From NCBI GenBank assembly GCA_025331565.1, contig JAFREQ010000090.1, forward strand, positions 1,835,001-1,899,000: DNA of 64,000 nucleotides, given 5' to 3'. The stretch comes from Holacanthus passer. Taxonomy: Eukaryota > Chordata > Actinopteri > Pomacanthidae. This document shows positions 39,823-50,423 of this stretch, in pieces. The translations under genes and the position numbers were made by a program. The stretch's first letter is position 1, and the number at the start of each line of letters is the position of its first letter. Below the pieces are notes generated by a model. The model was not told where the DNA came from. It saw only the letters and a program-made list of their open reading frames with translations, and ran no database searches.

Positions 39823-40848
39823 CTCAACCTCCTCCATCGCTGACTTTATTTCTCTTTATACTACGTCACCTTGCTCTGACCTTCTCATGTTGTTGGGGAG
39901 TTGAAAGCTCCGTGTATCTCATACAGATGCTAAATGACTTTTACATGTGTGAGAGACACAGTTATTAAGAAAAAAGTACAAATGAAGATTTTAAAGAGCA
40001 GAAAGTGTGTTTAGTTTCCTGCTGTCAATTTTAATTCTGTGTCTCGGAATCATAAGGAGTGGAAACAAAGGGCTGTTCACCGCAGAGTTATTACAGTCTT
40101 TTCTTCTTCAGATAACATTTTCTGCCAAATTACAAACAGAGACGTTCAAATTAGAAACAGTTATGGTCTCGAGTTATACAACTTCTGGCTAAATTAACAG
40201 TTAGTTCTTTCAAAACAGAAGGATGAGGAGAGAAACTGGGTCGTGTTCCCATAATGTTTGTGGGCTTGATCAATAAAACATGACTTTTTGATTAGAAACG
40301 AATCCAGGCCGGCGCTAGTTTGTGGAAAAATGGTGTCAAAATGAACAAATTACACTGATGATCTATATTTGCCTGGGACATATTTGCATCTGTAGTTATT
40401 TTGATATTATACAGCTCATATTATACATTATTTCTATTGATTCTACACTTTCATAATTGAAGTTTCTCTTAAAATATGTTGGATACAATAAAAGTAAAGC
40501 TCTAAAACTAGAATAAATTAACAACAAATAAACTTTCAAATTAATAATCTATGTGTAATAGATCTGTTCTGTTTCCTGTTTACTAGCATGGATATTTTTC
40601 CTGAAATTGAGACATCATTTCCTGTGTTTGAAGTAAACCTCTAAAGGGATCCTGAATAACGTCCGTGCTGATGCTGACATACATTGAAACCAGGAACACT
40701 CTGGTGAGCGCCGTGTCACGATGGTGAACGCGGGACGGCAGAGACGAAGGTGCAAGGTCAGCGTGACAGAGCCAATCAAAATCTGTTCCAGCAGAGCGAC
40801 CGATCCCGACACCTCCCCCTGCCTCGCAACCAGCCCTCGACTCCCGGC

Positions 40849-40856
40849 TGACGTCA
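40849..40856. promoter_or_regulatory. palindromic CRE-type motif (candidate)
   Basis: TGACGTCA, the full CREB/ATF palindrome, in a relatively GC-rich part of the intron. Single 8-mer, so chance occurrence is quite possible. Confidence 0.25.
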
Positions 40857-41875
40857 GGACGCCGCCAGGGAAACACTCACAGGTCACATTAGTGCGTGTG
40901 CAAATATTGTATGAGTGTGTTTTCATGGTTTCTAGTTTCAGACCTGCTGGGTGAGGACGTCTTCCAGTGAGGACTCCATTTTCACCTTTTCTGTTTTTCA
41001 GGTCTGAAGGTTTTCTTAACGTCACATTAGCTGCTCTACATGAACGGTTTTTCAACAATTGTTTGTTGCGCATTTTTTAGGTTATCAAAGAATTCCAGCC
41101 TCATTCACCATACAAAATTAAAAACTCTTTGAAGCAGTTACTAAGTATGCATGAAAAATGTCGACAACAGAACCCTTGCTATTTGGGTATCTATGTTCAT
41201 GTTTAGTCCTCATATGGTTAGAAAACGACATGGTTAGAGAAAAGTCACGCTCATGGTTGAACCAATGTTGACTCTGAACAGAAGACAGACCCGAGGCCTC
41301 CTCCTCTTCAAACCTTGTTGAGAGGTTTACGAATGTCATGCTACGTTCTCCTTTGCTACAAACAGCGGACAGTGAAGATTAGCATGGCCACAAGCGGTCG
41401 CTTCTCAGGAACACATGGGTGGTTTTAAGGGTTTCAAATTGGGACGGCTGTATTTCATTGTATTTCAGTGAGGCAGCTCCCTGAGTCGACGGCAGTGTTA
41501 ACACAGGCTGCCAGACTTTCACACATCCACAGCTAAGGTGTCAGATCAGTACGATTACAGTTACTAGTCCTTGTCACTACTTGCCTTTAAGATTACAAAA
41601 CAGTGGCTGACAAGCTGAGGTTTTGTGAGGACAGCTGTCAAAAATAGAGATGGTTCATCCTCATCCTCAGATGGTTATTTTCTTGGCAATTGGTCTGTTG
41701 AATTGAATTTTAGACTTAAGGAAAATGTCACAGAAAGACCTAAAATAGTAGGATTCTTCCTCTGGAGACCATGAAAATTCTTTCGAATAGTAGATTTAAC
41801 AGACCTTCTGCCATGACTTTAAGCTCTGTCTCTTTCTTCGTCCTCTGTGTTCGTACATGTATGTTTGTGTGCACC

Positions 41876-41898
41876 TGTGTGTGTGTGTGTGTGTGTGC
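41876..41898 (+). repeat. (TG)11 microsatellite
   Basis: Pure TG run. Confidence 0.92.
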
Positions 41899-41919
41899 AG
41901 GTCTATTAAATCAGCTGTA

Positions 41920-42150
41920 TCAGACCGGGTCATTACCAATTCTCAGGACAATTTCTCATCCTCGCCCTGTTCTGGCGTCGGAAGCCACCAAGGTCAAAGG
42001 ACCGGACGCCGAGTGCTTCTCATGTTACACACGGACGCGTCTGACACGGCCGTGAGATCGGCCTCATCGTGGTAATTATCATATCACCTTTCAACCAGCA
42101 GATATATGGAGCTCTGATAATGTAGCATTAATGGGAAATGCATATGAGGG
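41920..42150. other. candidate conserved noncoding block
   Basis: Unique block with GGTCATTACCAATTC, GGTAATTATCATATC, GCATTAATGGG and a POU-like AATGCATATG; CpG-richer centre. No coding frame. Confidence 0.25.
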
Positions 42151-43449
42151 AAACAATCAATGGACAAATGACCCATAACGAGGTGCAGGACAATAAACGC
42201 CAACATTTACACACAACGACAGACTGTGATGATACGAGCTGAGTGGGATCAAGCTTCCAAATTACGTTTCCACTTGAAATCATCTTGAGTTTCAAAAAAA
42301 TAATTAGAAAATGAGGAAAAAATAAATGTAGCAATCATGAAGTAATCCTTTAGGACTGAACTGGGCTCTCGGCCCTCAACACACGATCAGTGGCAGAGGA
42401 TTTAAGATCTCAAACCTTATCACTCTCAAGTTTGACTTTGTCAGTAACGGTAATGAGATAACAGCTGTATGTGATTTCTCATCATCCATTTCTTCCTCAT
42501 CATAAGATACCTGCTAGTGCTTTGTTTTGCGTTTAACAGAGAGAAATAGTTCAGACATGGTTTTGCTGGTCTTGTAATGTTTTTAGCTCTAAAACGTTCG
42601 GACTTTGTTGGGTGTTAATAGTTAATACTTTCATACTGGTGGCGTGAGGCTGACGATACCTGAGGATGTATTTGTTGTTGGTTTTAAATTTTAAATAATC
42701 CCTACTTTCAAGGTTTTTCTTTGATGCATGCATTTCAGCCTCAAGTATCGTCACAGGATTTATAGACAAAAATAAAAAGATAAATTAAAGCGAGCCCTGT
42801 ACTACAAATATCATTCATATAAAATAAGCTTCACATGTAGGGATCACTTCCAGGATTATTTTTATTCCGTATTTTCCCTTTAACTTTTACATGCATGCTT
42901 ATGTAAGCGAGCTGCTGCTGTAGTCCTTCCCATTTATCACCCTCCCATGCATCTCTCCATCCAGTTCATCCATCCTCAGCTTTATGTCTTTATCTGTCTC
43001 CAGACCTGCCGTCCTTCTCCCTCAATCTGTCAATTAGGCAGTCTCCATTTTCTCACCGCTGGACATTTTGACTGTACAGGAGTCTCGACATCAGTTAACC
43101 AGCCAGCCTGTCTTCGCTCTCCCCTAATTTTTTCCGTTCTGTCACTTCTTGACTCCATCCATCAGCTCACACCCCGCACCCAGCATGACAGTCATCTTAA
43201 AATATCACCGCTAAAAGTCTACTTCAATTTAATGGATCATAAGGCTGGAGCGTGAATATTTAGTGTGTGTGGCTGCCGCCTGGAGATTTAATCCGGTGCT
43301 GCATAATTGATGGAGAGACATTGGAAAACTCACAGATCATTAAATGTGATAGCAGATTTGCCAAACACTTTTCAGAATAGTTTATGCTCAACGTCCTGTC
43401 AGGCCTATATGTTTTGCAGAGAGACAGCTCCTGAAAACTGGAGACGATG

Positions 43450-43480
43450 GTGATGATGATGATGATGATGATGATGATGA
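43450..43480 (+). repeat. (GAT)10 microsatellite
   Basis: Trinucleotide run followed by degenerate CCATGA units. Confidence 0.95.
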
Positions 43481-44429
43481 CCATGACCATGATGCAAACA
43501 CACTCTGTGCTTTATCTTGTTCATCCAAACGTCTTAACTTAGGAAGGAGATTCAATAAAATGGCTGAAAGTCTCATGCAGAATTTTTTCTTTGCTACTTT
43601 CTGCAGATCACAACCTGTCTGACCTTCAGTGAGACGGTTCAACTTTAATCATTTTAACATTGAAATGCTTTTAAACATTGGAATGTACATAGGGCACAAG
43701 CTGTTCTTGAAAACATTTTTGCGATTATGATTATTGATCTTTTTTAATCCAATATTGACATTAAAAACCATAATGGTCTCATCAAAAGCAGTTTTCACTT
43801 CTATGAAAGGACTGAACAAGGAGGGAAACATTATTACATTATAGGAGTAAACCAGAGTCAAGATAACAATAAACTGTATTAGTCCTATTCTCTGTTACTG
43901 GAAAAAAAATGGGAGAAAAAAAATGGGAAAGAATTTCAGAATAATAATTTGACAAAAAGCAGTTTATTGGAAACTGATGCTTGTCAAATATCAAGTTTGA
44001 GTAACTGCATTGTTTAAATTTCATGAATGTCTTTGGTACTAAGTTAAAACAGGACTGATTTATCCTGAACAGACGTTCATCTTGTACTGTGTCATTCTGA
44101 CTATTGATTGCTTGTAACTTTATTACTCCCAAAAGAAAATTGATTTACACTCTGGGCACAGAAATAATGAAAATACAAATTAAAAACAAATTAACAACTC
44201 AAGTAATTTAATAGAAGGCACTTGCACAATGGAGTGAACTCAAGTGCATGTACAAGCATTGTTGTGGAAGACTTCAAAAATAAAACCTATCATTAATTTT
44301 GTGATCACAGCACAAGGAGACTTTTATCTTATTTCTTTCTTGGATTCAGATTTGAATCATAGATCGAGGTAAACTAGACACTCTGGTGTTTTCCTCCCTG
44401 TAAATTAAACATCTGCTTCAAGTGAAAAG

Positions 44430-44475
44430 TCATCATCATCATCATCAGCGTCATCATCAGCGTCATCATCATCAC
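44430..44475 (+). repeat. interrupted (CAT)n microsatellite
   Basis: CATCAT runs broken twice by CAGCG, giving a higher-order unit; about 440 bp from the 44918 exon edge. Confidence 0.9.
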
Positions 44476-44917
44476 TCAGATCAACAGCAGAGTTTTCTTT
44501 CTGTGGTCACAAACTGTAGCCATTAAACAGAACAAGACAGAACAAAATAGAACGCCCGCCTGGAGTGATCAGCAGTGATAACAAGTCATTTAGGCTGAAC
44601 TTGTGTCTTTAGTTTTATTATCTTTATTTAGTATCTGCATCCTTTCCTTTTCTGGGATTTGTTTCCTGTAGCATTGGAACAATCAGTTGATTACTCAGAT
44701 TAACGCTTTGTGTGTTTTGAAGACGTCACCTTGGGCACTGGGAACTAGTGAAAGTGATAATCAATGATTGGAATTACCAATAATCATTACTTACAGCCCT
44801 AATATCCAGATCACTGATCTCAGTTAAATTGATTATAACCATCAGTTCTGCTGTTGTTATCCTTCACCCTCTTCACAGCCAAAAACCAAGCATCAATCCC
44901 TCCCCCGAGCCTCTAAC

Positions 44918-45075
44918 CTGGATCTTGATTGGCCAGCTGAAGTTGGACACGTAGACGTAGAAGGTGATGTTGTGGTGAAGCCTGAAGTTGAACTTCTCAC
45001 TTGAGAAACTGTCCCGGTGCTCCTTGATGTTGGTCCTCGCTATGATGGGCATCTCTTCGCCGGAGATGGTCCCAG
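44918..45075 (-). CDS. atrnl1: atrnl1 exon: remainder of the membrane-proximal extracellular domain
   Basis: At 158 bp this is the longest exon in the window. It completes an Ala codon, then encodes 52 residues beginning GTISGEEMPIIARTNIKEHR and closing HHNITFYVYVSNFSWPIKIQ. Two further N-glycosylation sequons are visible (NIT and NFS). GTISGEE and FYVYVSNFSWPIKIQ follow the ATRNL1 pattern, where ATRN has GTQAGEE and FFVYVSNFTWPIKIQ. The acceptor is GTCGCTCACAG. The donor CAG/GTTAGAG is weaker than the others because it has GTTAG rather than GTRAG. Exit phase 0 joins directly to IAFSQHN in the next exon. A plus-strand open frame across this region is only an antisense shadow. Confidence 0.96.
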
Positions 45076-45536
45076 CTGTGAGCGACAGAGAGCAGCTTCA
45101 GAAAAATACACCACAACAAAGTGTGAATTCTAACTATATAATAATATACAACAAGCACAGAACTATGTTTGCAGTCATTCACAACAGAATTTACTGGTAT
45201 CTCAGTAGCGTATGTGGTCTCATGAAGACAAACAGTGAAACCAGTGTTTATTGTATTTCTGCTCTGCTCGTCTTCATTTATTGTAGAAAACCAACAAACA
45301 ACATATCAACAGCAGATGATAGAGGTCAGCTGACAGAGGTCGTCTCAGAGGTGAAGGATGTGAGAATAAACAAACATAGAGACACTCGTCAGCCGAGGAA
45401 AATAGTGTTTGTTTATTTCAACCTACACAGATTCTATAAAAAGAAGCTCCGCTACAGAACTGGCTGATATGACAATTGAATAGTCATCTGTCATATGATG
45501 GTGTTTACTACCTGTCGCTGTTATATATTATGTTAT

Positions 45537-45550
45537 AATGTTATAACATT
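45537..45550. repeat. 14-bp perfect palindrome
   Basis: AATGTTATAACATT, self-complementary, in an AT-rich part of a short atrnl1 intron. Confidence 0.85.
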
Positions 45551-46172
45551 GGAATATTGGAATTTTGCATCAATATGAGGAAACATCCTGATTTTTTTGG
45601 TAGTTGATTCACTGTATTATCTCTCTGGGTTTTCATCACCATGAAAGATTTCTCCATGTTCGATTTGGTGATCAGGGTTTATGATGGTTTGGCTGAGGAC
45701 ACGTTACTAAACTAAACAGTGAAGTCTTATTAATTATTGCTGGATTATTATTGGGATGAGGACAACAAAAGGTGCAGTCCAGGTGGGACCAGGAAGGAAT
45801 AAGCTGGGATCAGGACCAGGATGATGAAAGTCTCCCCCTCAGCTTGTTGAAGGCAGCATAAAACTCACCCATCAGCCTCTTTCAGTGTGAACAACCTTGT
45901 AAAAGCAGCAAGTGAGCAGGTGGAATGAAAACAGTCAAGATTTTAAGAAGTGAAGGCGTGCCTTTCATCTCAAGCAGGCAAATTATTTTCACAACACTTC
46001 GCAGTAATTCAGAGCGAGCTTGTAAATTTCTCTCGGCGCTGAAGTTGTCCGATCTCAGTATCCTTCAGCACATTATCAGCAGTTCTGTGTTAATGGCGGA
46101 GTGTTTCAGACATTGTGAATAAAATATTTCCACCTCCTGCTTTATCAGGGCTATTAAACACTCTGTAATAGT

Positions 46173-46175
<3 letters not shown>

Positions 46176-46205
<30 letters not shown>
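46176..46205 (+). repeat. (CA)15 microsatellite
   Basis: Pure run in a short intron. Confidence 0.95.
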
Positions 46206-46207
<2 letters not shown>

Positions 46208-46940
46208 CCCAAATTGAAGAGGCTCTGGGCCCCAAGACGCCGCGAGTGTGAAAGCAGAGTGCTTTTATCTTAATTGAAATCAGAAGGGAAAATGTACAAA
46301 AGGCCTTTTGCCAAAAATTCAAAATAGCTTCTGATGTGTTTTGTCAAGAGGGGGAATCCCCAGGAGGCGGACAGGAAGTGGATATGTCCATTTTACTTAA
46401 GGACACTTGGCCACCAGTGAAAGATACTGACTGTGAGATATCTTTACAGGCAGGCAGCTAAATGACGGATCAAACAATCAAACACAGTATCGAATTCAAA
46501 TTACATTTTATATTACAGCTCACTTTAAGTTTCATCCGACGGCACAGAAATGTCCAATTATGAATCACTTTTTGGAAAGAGAAGATTGTTTTAGCTACAT
46601 TATTTGTTCCTTATTATCCTGCTTTTGACATAATTTTAGATGAAATGTGTCTCAATATTGCAAGTTTCTTCTAATTGAGCACTGAAAATACTGAAGTAAG
46701 GGACTTTAAAGTTGATTTGTAATAAAGTAGGTTTGGACTTAAAGACGTCACACTGGAGAAATGTTGTGGATATTTTGTGATATCTGTTAGAAGACAATAA
46801 TCTGCAGCTTGATTGGTGAAGACAGTAATTAATGCCAATCAAACACAGTCTGTATTCATACATTATCCTGAGAAGAGGAAGAATCAGCCAAAACAAGAGT
46901 GATTTTTAAGAAACAGGAAACACGTGAACATGTCTTCTAC

Positions 46941-47019
46941 CTGTTGAGCTTAAGGACCAGGTGATGTTGAGGTTGAAGTTATTCGAGGCGTTGATGGACA
47001 TGTCGAGGTTCTTGTTGGC
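46941..47019 (-). CDS. atrnl1: atrnl1 exon: extracellular domain with two N-glycosylation sequons
   Basis: This 79-bp exon encodes ANKNLDMSINASNNFNLNIT followed by WSLSST and one base of the next codon. Two N-glycosylation sequons are visible, NAS and NIT. The NKNLD opening and NASNNFNLNITWS core follow ATRNL1; remembered ATRN has NRDLD and NASKNFNLNITWA instead, so this exon is one of the better discriminators between paralogues. The acceptor lies after a T-rich tract ending TTTTCGGCAG and the donor is ACAG/GTAGAAG. Phase 0 in and phase 1 out. It is separated from its upstream exon by only 751 bp, the shortest intron here. Confidence 0.95.
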
Positions 47020-47770
47020 CTGCCGAAAAGAAAAACAAGAAGCATGCGAGGTTTTGTTACTGATGAAAAGCAACACTTGGCTCGAACGACGCTGCAGATC
47101 GAAGTTGACACTGTAGGAAAAACAAATAATGAAGAATTGAGATTGATTCCGACAGAATACAAATCAAATTCTCGCTGTTGCTTCTTGGTTTATTTATTGT
47201 CTGCTGGGGTGGTCTGCAGTTCAGGCTGTTGGACACCTCCCTCAGAGTTTATACAGTTGTTTTACTTGTTTTCCTTCAGGTCTGCTGACCTTTCACACTT
47301 TCTCCTCTACATTCATGAAGTTCAACGGGAGAATTCTTTGCTAAAACATTTTTAACTCGAGCCGCCTCATCTTTGCCTCAGCTCTCGTCACCCCAGGCGA
47401 ATTCGAATCTGTTGGCTTCTTTGTGCATTGTCCATTGATTTTGTTGTCGAAATTCCACTTTGAGCTGTAACTGAATACACCGTAGGCACGAAGGAGGAAA
47501 AATAGGTCAGATAAAACTCAAGCTTTTTTTTAAAAAACTATCTTTGGGGCATCCTGTGTTGCATTTGTTGAAATTTGTTCAATTTCAGCCGCAGACCATC
47601 GCCAAGTCTTTCGCCTCTGTCGTTACTGTTCACTGTCTCATGAATGCAAAAATACTTTAGAACACATTTCAACCCATCACATTTATTTGAAAGCACTTCC
47701 TGTTTACACCCTAAGATTAAGGGGGCAAGGACCAACAGTCAGCGTATCAGCCTCTGAGTGCATGTGTTAC
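47020..47770 (-). other. atrnl1 shortest intron
   Basis: A 751-bp phase-0 intron with GT-AG ends. I see no repeat or exon in it. A plus-strand open frame across its boundary is an antisense shadow. Confidence 0.88.
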
Positions 47771-47865
47771 CTGTTCAGGTGTGGCCATGAAGTTGATGGC
47801 CGTGTAGTAGCGATCATCTTCCTGCAGCAAGCTGAAGGTGAACTGGTAATCGATCAACAGGTTGT
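47771..47865 (-). CDS. atrnl1: atrnl1 exon: start of the membrane-proximal extracellular domain
   Basis: This 95-bp exon completes a Tyr codon and then encodes 31 residues, opening NLLIDYQFTFSLLQEDDRYY and ending in INFMATPEQ. LLIDYQFTFSL is a signature of the attractin family directly after the EGF repeats. It lies outside the cell in the region between the EGF modules and the membrane. The acceptor is TTTGTCCAG preceded by a CT-rich tract; the donor is CAG/GTAACA. Entry phase 1 and exit phase 0 fit both neighbours. Human ATRNL1 has NPEQSNKNLD across the following junction, and here it is ATPEQ joined to ANKNLD. Confidence 0.95.
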
Positions 47866-48541
47866 CTGGACAAAGGACAGAGAGACAAATACAGAAACAG
47901 ACAAACATAAATAATCAGAAATTGAAATAATTAGTTAATAATAAGTTATTTGATCTATTAACATCGGTGCATTACAGCTTTAAAGCAGCCATTAAATGTT
48001 CTAATAATACTAATAATACAGTTCTGTCTTGGGCGTGTTTTAATTTTTGGTGTGTTTGGTTCCACCTCTGCTCTCATTCATCTTCCCTTTAAAAATACCC
48101 TTCCAAATAAAACCTCCATTCCGGCTCGTTTTATTGACGACGCCATCAAGCGCAGACAGATTTATGAAAGTAAAAACACAGGAGACGCCGAGTGTGAGTC
48201 GATATTCAATTAGATGAATAAGAATACAGTGGTGATGTTTTGGTCAAATATCTCAATCGGTGACAAAATAAACAAGGTATATGTGTGTGATCACAAAGTA
48301 TGAACACGAGCTCACAATGAGGACGCCATTTTCTCAGACGAGCAAACGGTTCGATCAATAGAACATGAGCGAGAGTCTAAATACTCATGTTCTCTCAGAG
48401 GTTTAATCATTTTTGAAAGCGGCTCCTGGAAGCGGCTCTTTGTTAGCGAGACAATGGCCGACGTATAGAGGGAATCACAGTGATTCAACATCTGGACAGA
48501 CAGCAGGAGCCACGTTGGGTCACCTTGTCTGCCTGCATGAA

Positions 48542-48574
48542 GGGGGAGGAGGGGAGGTGGGGGGGGAGGAGGGG
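48542..48574 (+). other. G-quadruplex-type tract
   Basis: Four long G runs (5, 4, 8 and 4) separated by AGGA, AGGT and AGGA spacers, inside a purine-rich stretch continuing to about 48630. It satisfies the usual four-run, short-loop G4 pattern on the plus strand, which is the template strand for atrnl1. Confidence 0.75.
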
Positions 48575-48715
48575 AACACCGAGGAGGAGAGGAGAGAAAA
48601 GAGGGAATTAAGGAGAGAAAGCAGCTATGTGGCCATGAGAGGATAATGGGGTGAGAGGATATTTTTTAAGTTAATCAGCGTGACTGCTGAGTGCTAACCC
48701 TTCAGGGTGATCCAG

Positions 48716-48742
48716 GTGTGTGTGTGTGTGTGTGTGTGTGTG
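48716..48742 (+). repeat. (GT)13 microsatellite
   Basis: Pure run about 140 bp after the G-rich tract. Confidence 0.95.
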
Positions 48743-49387
48743 AGCTGCCCTTGGATGCAGACATCGCAGGGCAGCTCAGGTTAAAGTGAACTTGGGGCAG
48801 TCAACACTTGTTCAGCTCAAAGAAAAGTTGATGCTTTCACACGCTGGGTCATGTTTTCGTAGTTCATGTCATCAGTTACTGTAGTTTCATATTTCACTAC
48901 CACAGATGATTGTTGGTCAGATTCCACGAGCTGTTAGACGATCAGTGAAAGTGAAAATGAAGGGGGGGAAAGAAAACACCAAAACTATCCTTGTGCCATA
49001 ACCGTCAATCTCAAAACTGAAGGTTTATAGAAATTGTGATTCCCATGTTGCTAAATCAGTGTTAATAATGATAGAAATGACTTTGTGCAGAAAGTCTTTT
49101 ACAGAAGACATGAAACCACAATAACACCAACCATAATATGAGTTTGCTAAACAGAATGAGACGACACCATAAATGCAGCTCTCTGTCATCTCTGTCACAG
49201 TTTCAGTAATATTTCAGTTATGATTCAATGTGGACTTCAGCTTTAATGACCTCTTGGACAAAAAACCTCGATCAGGGGATCCACTCTTTCTGTATTTCCA
49301 TTTAAGTGTCGCATAAGTGATTGGCAGTGGTAGAAACGAAGGACATCTACTTGAAAACTGTATTTAGGAACAGTTTTGTGATATTGA

Positions 49388-49543
49388 TACAACCCTGATT
49401 TCCAAAAGCTTGGGGCTCTGGGTAAAACATAAAAAAAATAGTCCATGTATTAATCTCATTTATACAATCCTGTGTTTGACAAAGTGGTGAACCTCTCTCC
49501 ATCCTCGCTTGTGAACGACTAAGTCTTTCCAGGATGAACCTTC
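49388..49543. mobile_element. truncated copy of the same MITE-like element
   Basis: The left end is a diverged version of the 10061 element's terminus (ACAACCCTGATTTCCAAAAG). Bases 49479-49542 match 10131-10194 at 62 of 64 positions. The remaining right part, including the second terminal repeat, is missing: the sequence switches at about 49544 into a different repeat. Confidence 0.75.
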
Positions 49544-49544
49544 A

Positions 49545-49661
49545 TCGTACTTTAGATACTTGATACTGACAAAATCTTTGTACTTTTACTTAAGATTTTC
49601 AATGCTTTACACTTGCTACTTTTATTCAAATACAAGATCTGAATACTCGGTCCGTCACTGG
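49545..49661. mobile_element. fragment of a second fish MITE family (end portion)
   Basis: The segment runs through ACTTTAGATACTTGATACTG, CTTTGTACTTTTACTTAAG and GATCTGAATACTCGG to GTCACTGG. This is the recognisable layout of the terminal part of a widespread teleost element that ends in GGATCTGAATACTTCTTCCA plus CCACTG (from memory). It directly abuts the truncated element at 49388-49543, so one probably inserted into or replaced part of the other. Confidence 0.6.
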
Positions 49662-50335
49662 TCACGGTATCATCTCTCAATGTGTCAGGCAACATGAGTC
49701 TGTACCCAAACACTGGAGACAGTATTGAATGTGGATTTTGTACATCTGACAATACACAGTATGTTTAATAAGGTGATGAAGAACAATCCACTTTATCCAA
49801 CTGCTGCATCACTGCCTGAATTCCAGCTCTTTCAAGAGGAGCAGTTCAGCAGTCAGCAGCAGGACTGTGGCTGTGGTGAACATGTCAGAAACTGTACGAA
49901 CGTTCCTGAAAAAGAACATCCAGTGCTGTTACAGGTAATCTGTTGCTGTCTAACACTGAGTGGCAGCAGTCAGCAGAGACTCTGTAAAAGCTTTTCAACT
50001 TACGGAGCAGCAAAACTTTGTGTCACACACTGCAGAGAGAGAGAGAGCGATGTTTAGTCATCACCTTCCTTTCAGCTGAACAATCCTGGGGCGTCACCGA
50101 GACGAAAGCAAATTATGTTTGACAAACACCCTTGTTTTGTTCAGCGTTCACGGCGAGTTAGCCCGAACGGCAGATATCATCAGATCAAAGACAATATTTT
50201 TTCTTAACATCTCTCTCTTCCTCCCTCCCTCCCAGGCAGACGTGCACGGCTGCTGCTCAGTTGTTTATCCCATAAGGGTCGTCAGACAACTTCAGAGTAT
50301 TTGGGTTTTTCAGACTTTGTAAAGGGGATAGGGAC

Positions 50336-50336
<1 letters not shown>

Positions 50337-50422
<86 letters not shown>
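50337..50422 (+). repeat. (TG)43 microsatellite, longest in the window
   Basis: 86 uninterrupted bases of TG. Alternating purine-pyrimidine DNA of this length can adopt Z-form; likely highly polymorphic. Confidence 0.97.

Positions 50423-50423
<1 letters not shown>

Larger units (their letters stand above)
32186..44917 (-). other. atrnl1 intron between juxtamembrane and extracellular exons
   Basis: About 12.7 kb with no supported exon. Contents seen: a terminal-inverted-repeat element at 33258-33726, CA/GT microsatellites (32988, 35523, 35705, 39275, 41876), trinucleotide repeats (43450, 44430), an ATCC tetranucleotide run (39801), purine-rich stretches near 36590-36660 and 36840-37000, one palindromic CRE-type motif at 40849 and a TAAT-rich unique block near 41920-42150. 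Confidence 0.85.
45076..46940 (-). other. atrnl1 short intron
   Basis: A 1.9-kb phase-1 intron with GT-AG ends. It contains a 30-bp CA repeat at 46176-46205 and a 14-bp perfect palindrome at 45537-45550. No exon or recognisable mobile element was seen. Confidence 0.88.

Noticed and set aside
44988..45467. 159-codon plus-strand open frame
   Set aside because: It is antisense to the well-supported atrnl1 exon at 44918-45075 and has no family resemblance.
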